The notes: generated by a model from the letters alone, not told the origin. DNA of 41,941 nt from an uncultured Lachnospiraceae bacterium (GCA_902789175.1 CADANF010000019.1:1-41941); one strand, 5' to 3'. Shown: positions 32,171-40,624, counted from the stretch's first letter. A program made the numbers and translations.

Positions 32171-33304
32171 ATGAAGATATCAGGATATATCAGAACAGTG
32201 CTTATTTTAATATGTTTTATAGCAGGATTTCTGGTAGTCTGTTTATTTCCGGATCTATGTGATCTTTATACTGACCATATATACGTAAAAATATGTAACA
32301 GGGTATCAAAGATTACAGGAAATATCAGGATAAATCTGGGAGAGTGTATCATGTACCTTCTCTCTTTATCCCTGGTATTATTACTCATCTTTCTGATTCT
32401 CCTTATTTTTTTAAGAAAAAAGAAGGGTTATAAGAAGTTTACTATTGGATATGTAAAGACTATATCTATACTACTTCTTCTTATGATCGTAGTTTATATG
32501 TTTACCTGGGCTGTGCCATTTTCAGGGAAAGTACTTGGGGGAAAAGTTTATTCTGCCAGAGTTACATATACCAATGACGAAGTTGAGACTGTCCTTAAAT
32601 ATCTGGTGAAAAACATAAATCAAGCGGCAGATGAGATAGATATTAAATATGTTATGAAGGGCAATAAATATACTGTTGAGTTTAAGAGCGATGAAGAGAT
32701 GAATGTTCTTGTAATAGAGGCTTTAAGATCAATGGAGGAAGATTATCCCAGACTGTCAGGATATTATCCTGTGATAAAGATTGCCTATTGTTCCGATGTA
32801 TTAGATATTATGAACATTGGAGGTTATAATTATCCTTATACCATGGAGCCTACATGTAATAAATACGTGGATCCTCTTTATCAGCCGCTTCTTAACTGTC
32901 ATGAATATGTCCATCATAAGGGGTATTATAAGGAAAATGAAGCCAATTTTATAAGCGAGATTGCTCTTTCAAAGAGTAAAGACCCATATTTAAGGCTCAT
33001 AGCATATCTTGATATGTATTATTATGTATCATCTTCTTATTATGAAAAAAATCATAAGATGCCAGATGATCTTCCAAAATTTACTGAAAGAGTAAAGATA
33101 ATACAAAAGGCATCATATGAGATAAGAGATAAGAAATATAATGAGGATTCTCATTTCTTTTCATCAAATGAAAATATCAGTAATATCATAAAAAAAACCG
33201 GAGATAAGGGATGGGAGATCCAGGGAGATATATTAAAAGAAAACTCCTATGATGGGGTAACCCTGCTTCTGTTTCAGTTTTTTGATACTTGTCAATTATT
33301 TTAA
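32171..33304 (+). CDS. DUF3810-family membrane protein with HExxH motif
   Basis: A 377-aa protein with three N-terminal helices (about 8-28, 57-80 and 96-116) and an extracytoplasmic domain. It contains HEYVH (His244, Glu245, His248) followed by KGYYKENEANFIS, which supplies a downstream Glu as in zinc metallopeptidases. This arrangement is the hallmark of DUF3810 proteins, whose substrate is unknown. AAGGGG precedes the ATG. The promoter for the next gene begins inside its last codons. Confidence 0.82.
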   Translation: MKISGYIRTVLILICFIAGFLVVCLFPDLCDLYTDHIYVKICNRVSKITGNIRINLGECIMYLLSLSLVLLLIFLILLIFLRKKKGYKKFTIGYVKTISILLLLMIVVYMFTWAVPFSGKVLGGKVYSARVTYTNDEVETVLKYLVKNINQAADEIDIKYVMKGNKYTVEFKSDEEMNVLVIEALRSMEEDYPRLSGYYPVIKIAYCSDVLDIMNIGGYNYPYTMEPTCNKYVDPLYQPLLNCHEYVHHKGYYKENEANFISEIALSKSKDPYLRLIAYLDMYYYVSSSYYEKNHKMPDDLPKFTERVKIIQKASYEIRDKKYNEDSHFFSSNENISNIIKKTGDKGWEIQGDILKENSYDGVTLLLFQFFDTCQLF

Positions 33305-33317
33305 TTTGGTGTAAGAT
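33289..33317 (+). promoter_or_regulatory. Promoter of the first tandem lipoprotein
   Basis: TTGTCA (33289-33294), 17-base spacer, TAAGAT (33312-33317). The -35 lies in the final codons of the DUF3810 gene. Confidence 0.5.
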
Positions 33318-33357
33318 GCATTATGCTAAAAAATAACAGAAAGGTATAGGTTACATA

Positions 33358-34080
33358 ATGAAGAAAAAATTTTTAGTGCTTACAATGGCTGCAATGCTTG
33401 CTTTATCATCAGTAGCATGCGGTAATAAGAAAAAAGAGAAGAAGTCAGAGAATACAGTTACTACATCATCAGAGACAGAAGCATCAGAGACAGAAGCTTC
33501 AACAAGTGCTCCAGTGGTAGTTAAAGATGCTTCAGAAACAGATGCAAATAAGGAAGATATCATTAAATTATTTACAGAAGGTCCTAAGTTAACAGTAACT
33601 GATAAGGAAGCTAAGGACGGGTTTGCTAAAGTTGTTGATGCAAAGTATGAGAATCTTACATTCCAGGTTCCTGATTACTTCCAGTATAGTGAAGAAATCT
33701 CAAGTGATCCAAACTACTATTACTATGCAGAGCAGAGTGAAACAACTGTAGTTGACTTAACAGTAACAATTCAGAATGGTTATGGTGTTACAAAGGAAGC
33801 TGCACAGGCACAGAAGGCATCTTTTGTCGAGGCTTTACAGGCGTCAGGTGATATAAAAGTAACAAATGCATTTGAGACAGAAGTTGCTGGCTATTATACA
33901 CTTGGAGTAGATGTAAACTACGAAATGACTGACTTAGAAGGTACAGGACGTTTATACTTTATCTTTGATACAGATGTAGAAAAGATCATTGGTATTGGTC
34001 TTGTTCAGACAAATACTTCTCAGTATGATTATACATCAGATTTCGAAAAGATTATTGCATCAATCAAGGTTGCAAAATAA
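33358..34080 (+). CDS. Tandem paralogous lipoprotein A (unknown function)
   Basis: A 240-aa lipoprotein: MKKKF start, hydrophobic core, lipobox S-V-A-C at about 17-21, then a Lys/Glu/Ser/Thr-rich linker and a globular domain (about 75-240). The domain has conserved-looking AKYENLTFQVPDYF, AEQSETT, and a C-terminal DFEKIIASIKV. It shares that layout with the next gene, so the two are duplicates. I do not recognise the family; PsbP/DUF1795-like folds have similar patterns, but this is only a guess. Confidence 0.75.
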   Translation: MKKKFLVLTMAAMLALSSVACGNKKKEKKSENTVTTSSETEASETEASTSAPVVVKDASETDANKEDIIKLFTEGPKLTVTDKEAKDGFAKVVDAKYENLTFQVPDYFQYSEEISSDPNYYYYAEQSETTVVDLTVTIQNGYGVTKEAAQAQKASFVEALQASGDIKVTNAFETEVAGYYTLGVDVNYEMTDLEGTGRLYFIFDTDVEKIIGIGLVQTNTSQYDYTSDFEKIIASIKVAK

Positions 34081-34122
34081 TTATTTCGACAGATTAGATA
34101 TTATTATAAAAATATTATCATT

Positions 34123-34151
34123 AACCGGAGATATATTCTCCGGTTTTTTTT
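34123..34151 (+). terminator. Intrinsic terminator after lipoprotein A
   Basis: AACCGGAGA, loop, TCTCCGGTT and a run of T. Confidence 0.9.
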
Positions 34152-34152
34152 G

Positions 34153-34181
34153 TTGACATTTGTTTTTTTTTATTGTAAAAT
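34153..34181 (+). promoter_or_regulatory. Promoter of lipoprotein B
   Basis: TTGACA (34153-34158), 17-base T-rich spacer, TAAAAT (34176-34181), directly behind the previous terminator. Confidence 0.65.
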
Positions 34182-34221
34182 CCAAAACGCTGTATTTTAA
34201 GGAGAAAGGATCTAGTTACAG

Positions 34222-34935
34222 ATGAGAAAGAAATTTTTAGTTTTAACAATGGCTGCAGTTCTTGCCTTTTCGGCAGTTGCATGTGGCGATAAGAAAGAAG
34301 ATAAGACAGAAGAGGTTACAACAGTAGCAACAACTGAAGAAGTAACAACAGAAACAGAAGCTGATACAGAGGCTGAAGTTGCATCATCTAATGAAGCAAA
34401 AGAGGAACATGCAGATGTATTCACAAATGCACCAGTTGACCCTGTAAATGATAAGCAGGCAAAGGATGCATATAATGCTACATATGAAGTAAAGTATGAA
34501 AATCTTTCATTCCAGCTTCCGGATTATATTGCTAGTCAGGAACCTACTAAATACGGAACATATGATTATTATATAGCTGAGCAGTCAGAAACAGGCTATG
34601 CTATGTTTGCATTTGATGTTGAGAGTCTTTATTTTAATCCTTCTGAGTTAACAGTAGCTGAAAAGACAATGTTAATTGATTCAATGGAAGCATCAGGTGC
34701 TATGAAAGTTAAGAACGCAAGTATGACTACTATTGCGGGTTATGAAGCTTTAGAGCTTGATATTGATAGTTCTTCTGAAGATGAGAATACATCTCAGTAT
34801 GGTCGTTTTTATATGATTTTTGATACTGATGCAAATAAGATGATCGTTATAGCTGTTCTTGAATCAAACAATTCAGAGTATGAATACATGGCTGACTTTG
34901 AAAAGATAATTGCTTCAGCTAAAGTTGTTAAGTAA
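34222..34935 (+). CDS. Tandem paralogous lipoprotein B (unknown function)
   Basis: A 237-aa paralogue of the preceding gene: MRKKFLVLTMAA start, lipobox S/A-V-A-C, acidic Thr/Glu linker, then a domain with VKYENLSFQLPDYI, AEQSETGYA and a C-terminal DFEKIIASAKV. The signal region is almost the same as in copy A; the linker and mid-domain differ most. It has its own promoter and terminator, so the copies can be expressed independently. Confidence 0.75.
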   Translation: MRKKFLVLTMAAVLAFSAVACGDKKEDKTEEVTTVATTEEVTTETEADTEAEVASSNEAKEEHADVFTNAPVDPVNDKQAKDAYNATYEVKYENLSFQLPDYIASQEPTKYGTYDYYIAEQSETGYAMFAFDVESLYFNPSELTVAEKTMLIDSMEASGAMKVKNASMTTIAGYEALELDIDSSSEDENTSQYGRFYMIFDTDANKMIVIAVLESNNSEYEYMADFEKIIASAKVVK

Positions 34936-34962
34936 TCTAAAAGTTAATAGTTTATACTATTG

Positions 34963-34998
34963 TAAGAGCCGGATATAAGTTCGGCTCTTCTTTTTTTG
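34963..34998 (+). terminator. Intrinsic terminator after lipoprotein B
   Basis: AAGAGCCG (34964-34971), loop, CGGCTCTT (34982-34989), C and seven T. Confidence 0.9.
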
Positions 34999-35078
34999 AA
35001 CGTCCATCATTATGCAAGGAACTTGCGAGATTTCATATACACCACATTTTGTTGAAATAATAAGACAAAAATTTGAGA

Positions 35079-35107
35079 TTGCATTAAATTTTAAAGAAGA
35101 ATATAAT
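35079..35107 (+). promoter_or_regulatory. Promoter of the PH-like membrane protein gene
   Basis: TTGCAT (35079-35084), 17-base spacer, consensus TATAAT (35102-35107). It lies downstream of an in-frame ATG at 35012 and so supports the later start at 35138. Confidence 0.55.
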
Positions 35108-35137
35108 AAAGTCAGTATTTATGTTGGGGGACATGAT

Positions 35138-35680
35138 ATGTGGGAGACAATTCACGTAACTTATGCAAGTCCGGAGGGGGTTCCGGAATATACATGGATG
35201 AAGAGAATATTGCTCTTCATTTTTTTCACATCAGCAGCCTGGATAGTGCTTTGTTTTTTTGCTTATGTATCACCACTTTTTAAGCCGTATTCATCAGGGG
35301 GCTCATTCTTTAACGATTTCTATTTAGTTCCAAGGACTTCAAGAATTACTTTGTTTTTAGTATTACTCGTCACAGCACTTTATCTTGGATGTTATTTCTT
35401 AAGAAGCGATTTCAATGTGAGAAAAGTTATAATCAGTTCCAAGGGAGTATATTTTAAAAATATACCATATAGATACCATAAGATCATTCCATTAAAAGAG
35501 ATTGTTTATGTTGCATGGGATGAGATGGTAGTAGAAGAACTGGATGGTAAACTGTTTGTAAGGGAAAAGAGCGGTATAGGCGAATCTATAGGAATTATTC
35601 AGATACTTCCGGCTAGACATTACAAAAATGAATTTGAATTATTTAAAGATGATCTGAAATCAAGAAATATCATTTCATAA
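35138..35680 (+). CDS. Membrane protein with two helices and PH-like C-terminal domain
   Basis: A 180-aa protein with two membrane helices (about 24-46 and 70-90) and a C-terminal domain (about 95-180) of beta-rich pattern (KVIISSKGVYFKNIPYRYHKIIPLKEI) like bacterial PH domains. The start at 35138 has GGGGGAC 5 bases upstream and follows a consensus promoter; the earlier ATG at 35012 would add 42 residues of low-quality sequence across that promoter. Function unknown. Confidence 0.6.
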   Translation: MWETIHVTYASPEGVPEYTWMKRILLFIFFTSAAWIVLCFFAYVSPLFKPYSSGGSFFNDFYLVPRTSRITLFLVLLVTALYLGCYFLRSDFNVRKVIISSKGVYFKNIPYRYHKIIPLKEIVYVAWDEMVVEELDGKLFVREKSGIGESIGIIQILPARHYKNEFELFKDDLKSRNIIS

Positions 35681-35710
35681 TTAAGACTATGGTTTGAGAA
35701 AAGTTTCTTG

Positions 35711-35739
35711 TTGAACTGTTATAGGTTATAAGTTACAAT
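35711..35739 (+). promoter_or_regulatory. Promoter of the third GGDEF gene
   Basis: TTGAAC (35711-35716), 17-base spacer, TACAAT (35734-35739). Predicted start near 35746. Confidence 0.6.
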
Positions 35740-35791
35740 ATATTCGGTATATTTTGTGGATTATCATACAAAATATTGGAGGAAAACCTTT

Positions 35792-36913
35792 TTGATATTA
35801 TTTTCAGATATAATCGGATTAGTTATTGTATTTTATACATGGTTCAGACTTTATGATAACCATCATATGGATAAAAGAAGCAAGCTTATATATGCTATCA
35901 GCGGTTTATGGCTTGCTACTTTGCTTGTTCTTGATCAGGTCTGGCAGTCAATATTTGAAAAAAGCAATTTTACAGAATTTGATAATTCAGCTCTTAATGT
36001 GATCACCTGCGTGATATATCTGATGATACCTCTTGCAATGGCTGGAATGCTTAATATGCCCACATTAAAAACTGTTCTTGTGGAAAAGATATTTGGTTAT
36101 ATATTTGTTTTGATTTTTATTGCATTTCCATTGGTCAATATCTGGAAGCCAATACTTTTTTACCATATTAATGGTAACATTTCCTATACTAAAACCCATG
36201 ATGTTTATGTGGCACTTGAGCTGCTTATATTTATAATTTTTGTAAGACAGTATTATTCAAGAAACTTCCCATTTGACTTCAGTGATAATGCTATGCTTGC
36301 TTTTGCCCAGATACTCGTTATCATAGGCGTAGTTGCAAATATCGGCTATAAAGAATTACTGGTTACATGGAACTGTATTTCTCTTTGCTATTTATTACTG
36401 CTTCTTGCTATTGAGCAGATGTTTGCCAAACTGGATTCTGTAACTAAACTTCATAATAGAGATGCTTATGTTAAATATATTTTCAGACTTAAAAGAAAAG
36501 CTGATGTTACGGTAGTTATGTTTGATCTTAACAGATTAAAGCATTTTAATGATACCTATGGACATAGTGCAGGAGATGCATATCTTATGGCCTTTGCCCA
36601 GACTACAAGTAACAGGCTTAAAAAATTTGGCGAGCTTTTCAGAGTCGGTGGAGATGAATTCTGTTTTGTAAGTACTACAGCTAAAGCAGGTGATCTTGAC
36701 TTGAGCCTTAGCAAATTAAGAAAAGAAAATAAGTGTGATATAGAGTATGGCGACTATCCTGTAGATTTTGCTTACGGAATAGCAGAGAGGGAATCGGGCG
36801 AAAATGTATTTGCAACTATTGAAAGAGCAGATGAAAATATGTATTGTGATAAGGATGAACAAAGAAAAAAAAGACCAGATGAAATAGATTCTGACAGAAG
36901 CTATGTCAGATAA
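35792..36913 (+). CDS. Membrane diguanylate cyclase (GGDEF), TTG start
   Basis: A 373-aa protein with six or seven membrane helices (to about residue 205) and a GGDEF domain with GGDEF at 286-290 and FDLNRLKHFNDTYGHSAGD. No RxxD site precedes it. The TTG at 35792 is preferred because GGAGG lies 9 bases upstream. A GTG at 35756 in the same frame has no ribosome site and is only about 10 bases from the predicted transcription start. The small lipoprotein gene follows after 12 bases. Confidence 0.85.
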   Translation: MILFSDIIGLVIVFYTWFRLYDNHHMDKRSKLIYAISGLWLATLLVLDQVWQSIFEKSNFTEFDNSALNVITCVIYLMIPLAMAGMLNMPTLKTVLVEKIFGYIFVLIFIAFPLVNIWKPILFYHINGNISYTKTHDVYVALELLIFIIFVRQYYSRNFPFDFSDNAMLAFAQILVIIGVVANIGYKELLVTWNCISLCYLLLLLAIEQMFAKLDSVTKLHNRDAYVKYIFRLKRKADVTVVMFDLNRLKHFNDTYGHSAGDAYLMAFAQTTSNRLKKFGELFRVGGDEFCFVSTTAKAGDLDLSLSKLRKENKCDIEYGDYPVDFAYGIAERESGENVFATIERADENMYCDKDEQRKKRPDEIDSDRSYVR

Positions 36914-36925
36914 AAGGTTAAGAAG

Positions 36926-37291
36926 ATGAATAAAAGAATTATAAGTTTATTATTTATATTACTGGCATTAGTTTGTTTTACAGGATGTGTATTTACAGAA
37001 GAGGATACAACAGAAAAAGAACAGGTATCTCTTCAGTTTAGAAAGCATTCATATCTTACCCAGCATTTTGAAAAACATGGAGAAGAGATGGGATGCGGTT
37101 CAGAAGAAGAATATCTTTTAAAAGCAAATGAAGTTGTAAATAATCCCAAAGCACTTACAAAAACAGAAGCAGAAGATGGGGATATGATATATTATCTTGA
37201 AGATACAAATGAGATAGTTTTCGTATCAACCGATGGATATATCCGCACCTACTTTAGATGTAAAAATAAATCATATTTCGACCGACAATAG
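36926..37291 (+). CDS. Small lipoprotein of unknown function
   Basis: A 121-aa protein with a lipoprotein signal (MNKRIISLLFILLALVCFTGC, lipobox F-T-G-C, Cys21) and a short polar domain. The mature part includes HSYLTQHFEKHGEEMGC and ends DGYIRTYFRCKNKSYFDRQ. I do not recognise it. It lies 12 bases after the GGDEF gene and is probably co-transcribed, which may tie it to that protein's sensing, by position only. Confidence 0.75.
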   Translation: MNKRIISLLFILLALVCFTGCVFTEEDTTEKEQVSLQFRKHSYLTQHFEKHGEEMGCGSEEEYLLKANEVVNNPKALTKTEAEDGDMIYYLEDTNEIVFVSTDGYIRTYFRCKNKSYFDRQ

Positions 37292-37316
37292 AGAATTATT
37301 ATAAAGTATTATCAAA

Positions 37317-37475
37317 CGGTTGCTAAAAACTAACCAACCGAAATAAGCAGCAAAAAATAAAGGACATGAAAGAATCGCGTCATAAGGCATGTTTTAGCCC
37401 GCTGGCACGATTACTTGAATGTCCTGTTTTTTTGCCGTCCGTTGGTTTTCGTCCGTTGGTCTTTTTTAGCAACGA
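37317..37475. repeat. ~157-bp imperfect long hairpin between convergent genes
   Basis: The outer arms GTTGCTAAAAA (37319-37329) and TTTTTAGCAAC (37463-37473) are a perfect 11-bp inverted pair. The inner arms AGGACAT (37361-37367) and ATGTCCT (37419-37425) pair too, as does AATCG with CGATT further in. The 3' side contains GTCCGTTGGT twice (37437-37446 and 37451-37460). It probably works as a bidirectional terminator and has MITE-like size and symmetry. The TAA stop of the minus-strand gene lies in the 3' arm. Confidence 0.65.
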
Positions 37476-38407
37476 TAATTTATTTTTTCGATTATTTCTG
37501 GCAGTATGGTATCAATCTTATCATTATCTATCTGGCAGGTACCTGCATTTGTATGGCCGCCGCCACCATATTCTAGACAAAGATTTCCTATGTCACAATG
37601 GCTGGATTTGTTAATTATGGATTTACCGATCATTACTGCAGTATTCTGCTTTTTAAATCCCCAGGCAACATGTACTGAAACGAGAGCTTCAGGATACATA
37701 GCATAGATCATAAAGCGGTTTCCGGCATAGATAACATCACCAGCAGCTTTTTGATCTACAACTACAACATGTCCTTCCATGTGTGAGATCTGCTTTAACT
37801 GTTCTTTGAAAAGATCAGACTGCTCCATATAAAGATCTACACGTTCTTTTACATCCGGAAGTGCTAAAACATCATCTATAGGATGGTTTACGCAATAATC
37901 TATAAGTTCCATCATAAGCTGGTAATTTGAAATTCTGAAATTATGGAAACGACCAAGACCTGTACGGGCATCCATGATGAAATTCATAAGTACCCAGCCT
38001 GTTGGATTAAGGATCTCTTCTTCAGTAAAGTCGGCATGATCTCCCTTATCAACAGCTTCCATTATTTCTGTAGTGATCCTCTTAAGATCATAACCGGCTT
38101 CAAGATAGTATTCATATACAACTCTTGCTGCAGATTTTGCTTCGCCGTTACAATACCAGTTATCAATATTTTCTAAATCGCCGTTTCGGAATTCTTCAGA
38201 TTCATGATGATCAAAACATAAGAAAACTCTAGGATCATATGGAAGATTGGTTGTAATATCATTATTACTGAGCTCAACCTTTCCATCCTGAACATCCTTT
38301 GGATGAACGAATAATATATCGTCAATAAGATCGCATTCGCGTAAAATCATGGCACATACAAGACCATCAAAGTCACTTCGTGTTACAAGCCTTTTCTTTT
38401 CACTCAT
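37466..38407 (-). CDS. DHH-family phosphoesterase-like protein
   Basis: A 313-aa protein with DHH-superfamily motifs: RSDFDG near the N-terminus (first Asp pair), FDHHES (DHH motif), and GGGGHTNAG near the C-terminus (DHHA1 substrate-binding motif). The family covers exopolyphosphatases, oligoribonucleases (Nrn) and cyclic-di-AMP phosphodiesterases; the exact substrate is unclear. The start at 38407 has GGAGGGG 7 bases upstream; an earlier in-frame ATG at 38467 would add 20 residues without support. Its 3' end runs into the long hairpin. Confidence 0.78.
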   Translation of the reverse strand: MSEKKRLVTRSDFDGLVCAMILRECDLIDDILFVHPKDVQDGKVELSNNDITTNLPYDPRVFLCFDHHESEEFRNGDLENIDNWYCNGEAKSAARVVYEYYLEAGYDLKRITTEIMEAVDKGDHADFTEEEILNPTGWVLMNFIMDARTGLGRFHNFRISNYQLMMELIDYCVNHPIDDVLALPDVKERVDLYMEQSDLFKEQLKQISHMEGHVVVVDQKAAGDVIYAGNRFMIYAMYPEALVSVHVAWGFKKQNTAVMIGKSIINKSSHCDIGNLCLEYGGGGHTNAGTCQIDNDKIDTILPEIIEKINYRC

Positions 38408-38552
38408 TATAAAACCCCTCCATGTAACTAAAGTTAAATTATTCCCTAAAATCAACCCATTTCCCACATACTCAGAATAACATTTTAAGGGGGATTATTC
38501 AATGAAAAATGGTGTATATACTTTGAAAAATAAGCTTTTTGTATATAGATAT

Positions 38553-38560
38553 GTTATAAT
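38553..38560 (+). promoter_or_regulatory. Extended -10 promoter before the GH43 gene
   Basis: TGTTATAAT, with TATAAT at 38555-38560, an extended -10. No good -35 is present. The leader carries AGGCCTT and GGGGCCTTAA, which can form a stem around a GGGAGGGG sequence. Confidence 0.5.
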
Positions 38561-38651
38561 TCATATATGGGTTTTGTCATTAGGCCTTAGAAGGGAGGGG
38601 CCTTAATGAAAGTAAAAAAAATAAAAATTAATAATAAAAAAGGATGAAAAA

Positions 38652-40253
38652 ATGACACACACACAGAATTTAATATGGAATTCATTCCTTCCGGAAGGAG
38701 TTTATATGCCGGATGGAGAACCTCACGTTTTTAATGACAGGATTTATCTTTTTGGTTCACATGATAAAGAAGGGGGAGAGACTTATTGCATGCTCCCCTA
38801 TGAATTTTATTCTGCACCAGTGGATGATCTTACAAAATGGACATCTAATGGAATAAGTTACAGAGCAGATCAGGATCCTTTATATAATGAAAAGAGATGT
38901 TATATGTATGCTCCTGATGTAGTTCAGGGAAATGACAAGAGATTTTATCTTTATTATCAATTGGCGGGATATAGAGGAGTTGGAGGTTACTTTGGCCCCA
39001 TATCTGTAGCTGTATCAGATAGACCGGATGGGCCTTATGAATATCTCGGTTTTGTTAGAAATGCTGACGGAACACCCCATAATGAGATAGTAACTTTTGA
39101 TCCCGCAGTAATAAATGATAATGGAACTATAAGACTTTATTATGGAACTCTTTATCCATATGATGAATGGAAAGAGATGAAAGAAAAAGATGGAAAGATC
39201 TTTGTTGATAAAGCTCAGGCAGAAACTATAAAAGCGGATGACTTTGACGTAACGCTTGTTGATAAGTTAGAAATGGAAATGTTTGGACGCACCAAAGAAC
39301 AATTAGAAGCAGCCAGGACAAAATATGGTTCTGTTATGGGACCTGTAACGGTTACTCTTGCAGAGGATATGCTTACGGTAACTTCTGATATCAAAAGGAT
39401 AACACCTTATAAGACTTATGGTACTGAGTGGCAGGAACATCCATTTTATGAAGGAAGTTCCATTAGAAAAATAGGGGATACATATTATTTTATATATTCG
39501 TCTCTTTTAAATCATGAACTTTGTTATGCCACAAGCCTTTATCCGGATAGGAATTTTAAATTCAGAGGAACTATCATTTCCACTGGAGATATAGGACTTA
39601 ATGGAAGAAAGGCAAAAGACAGGCTTAATGCAACGGGTACAACTCATGGAAGTATAGAAAAGATCAAAGATAAGTGGTATGTATTCTATCATAGAGTTAC
39701 TCATGGTACGGATTATTCAAGACAGGCCCTGGCTGAGGAAATAAAGATCGAAGAAGATGGAGCCATAAAACAGGTGGAGATCACAAGTCAGGGACTTAAC
39801 GGTAAGCCGCTTCCGGCAAAGGGAGAATATCCTGCTGGTGCAGCATGTATAATTACTAATGGAAATATGCCTCATGGAAGTAACAGCGAGATTAAAGAGC
39901 TGATCCCTATGCTTATAAATGAAGATGAAGACAGATTTATAACAAATATCTCTGATGGAACCTGGGTAGGATATAGATATTTTGATATAAAAGATGATAC
40001 GGATCTTTCTGTTGAAATAAGAGTAGATAAGAGAGAACTTTATAGCGAGAGTAAGACAGAGGACAAGATAGAGAGTAAGATAGAGATTTATGATGCCATT
40101 GGTGGAGAAGTATTAGGAAGCAAGATGGTTTCTGATATTAATGATTGGCATTGGATGAATATAAAGACAGGATTAAAGATTGGAAAAAGAGCTATATTTA
40201 TAAAATATTCTGGAGATGGCTTCATTTCAATCCGAAAGATCAGATTCAGTTAA
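38652..40253 (+). CDS. GH43-family glycoside hydrolase (xylosidase/arabinofuranosidase type)
   Basis: A 533-aa enzyme with no signal peptide, so cytoplasmic. The five-bladed propeller has the GH43 catalytic set: an early Asp in MPDGEPHVF (base), Asp in FDPAV (pKa modulator) and Glu267 in EGSSIRKI-GDTYYFIYS (acid). The C-terminal third (about 430-533: WVGYRYFDIKDDTDLSVEIRVDK) resembles a CBM6-like beta-sandwich. It would split short arabino- or xylo-oligosaccharides taken up by the cell, in keeping with a plant-fibre degrader. AAAGGA precedes the ATG. Confidence 0.85.
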   Translation: MTHTQNLIWNSFLPEGVYMPDGEPHVFNDRIYLFGSHDKEGGETYCMLPYEFYSAPVDDLTKWTSNGISYRADQDPLYNEKRCYMYAPDVVQGNDKRFYLYYQLAGYRGVGGYFGPISVAVSDRPDGPYEYLGFVRNADGTPHNEIVTFDPAVINDNGTIRLYYGTLYPYDEWKEMKEKDGKIFVDKAQAETIKADDFDVTLVDKLEMEMFGRTKEQLEAARTKYGSVMGPVTVTLAEDMLTVTSDIKRITPYKTYGTEWQEHPFYEGSSIRKIGDTYYFIYSSLLNHELCYATSLYPDRNFKFRGTIISTGDIGLNGRKAKDRLNATGTTHGSIEKIKDKWYVFYHRVTHGTDYSRQALAEEIKIEEDGAIKQVEITSQGLNGKPLPAKGEYPAGAACIITNGNMPHGSNSEIKELIPMLINEDEDRFITNISDGTWVGYRYFDIKDDTDLSVEIRVDKRELYSESKTEDKIESKIEIYDAIGGEVLGSKMVSDINDWHWMNIKTGLKIGKRAIFIKYSGDGFISIRKIRFS

Positions 40254-40338
40254 TCAGATGATTGTTTAGTTTTGATTGTAATTATCAGACAATTGGTTTA
40301 CAATAGGTTAGTATAATATTTTTTTTTGGAGGTTTAGT

Positions 40339-40557
40339 ATGGACATCAAAAAACAGATTGATGCTATTGTGGGCAAGGTTAAAGCGGATCCTGATTTCGC
40401 AAATAAGTTTAAAGAAAATCCTGAGAAAGCAGTTGAATCTGTATCAGGAATCGACATTCCAGATGGAATGGTTGATAAAGTGGTTGAAGGCGTAAAGGCA
40501 GCAATCAAAGGTGGAAAGGTTACAGATGCGATCGATAGCATCAAGAAGCTTTTCTAA
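40339..40557 (+). CDS. 72-aa small helical protein, leader-peptide-like
   Basis: A 72-aa protein behind GGAGG (about 9 bases from ATG) and a TATAAT at 40312-40317. The segment DPDFANKFKENPEKAVESVSGIDIPDG recalls nitrile-hydratase-like leader (NHLP) sequences, where DP-x-F, NP and a G-x-x-I/L-P turn recur. The remainder is amphipathic (VVEGVKAAIKGGKVTDAIDSIKKLF) and has no Cys-, Ser- or Thr-rich core. No peptide-modifying enzyme or exporter is adjacent, so a RiPP role is not supported. It is followed by a strong terminator. Confidence 0.65.
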   Translation: MDIKKQIDAIVGKVKADPDFANKFKENPEKAVESVSGIDIPDGMVDKVVEGVKAAIKGGKVTDAIDSIKKLF

Positions 40558-40591
40558 TTTTATATCAATCATATAGAAAGTCAGTAGTTTT

Positions 40592-40624
40592 AAGTCTACA
40601 TTCCAGGATGTAGACTTTTTTTAT
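40592..40624 (+). terminator. Intrinsic terminator between the small gene and thiC
   Basis: AAGTCTACAT, loop TCCAGG, ATGTAGACTT and a run of T. It ends 18 bases before the thiC start codon, leaving no room for another promoter or a riboswitch. Confidence 0.9.

Noticed and set aside
38502-38647. Two overlapping small frames (34 and 13 codons) upstream of the GH43 gene, each with a purine-rich ribosome-like site
   Set aside because: The first spans the likely promoter, both have low-complexity Lys-rich or ill-defined sequence, and there is no sign of selection; kept only as a curiosity.
40339-40557. 72-aa protein as a RiPP precursor
   Set aside because: No maturase, peptidase-transporter or core with modifiable residues is near; only a loose leader-like pattern is present.
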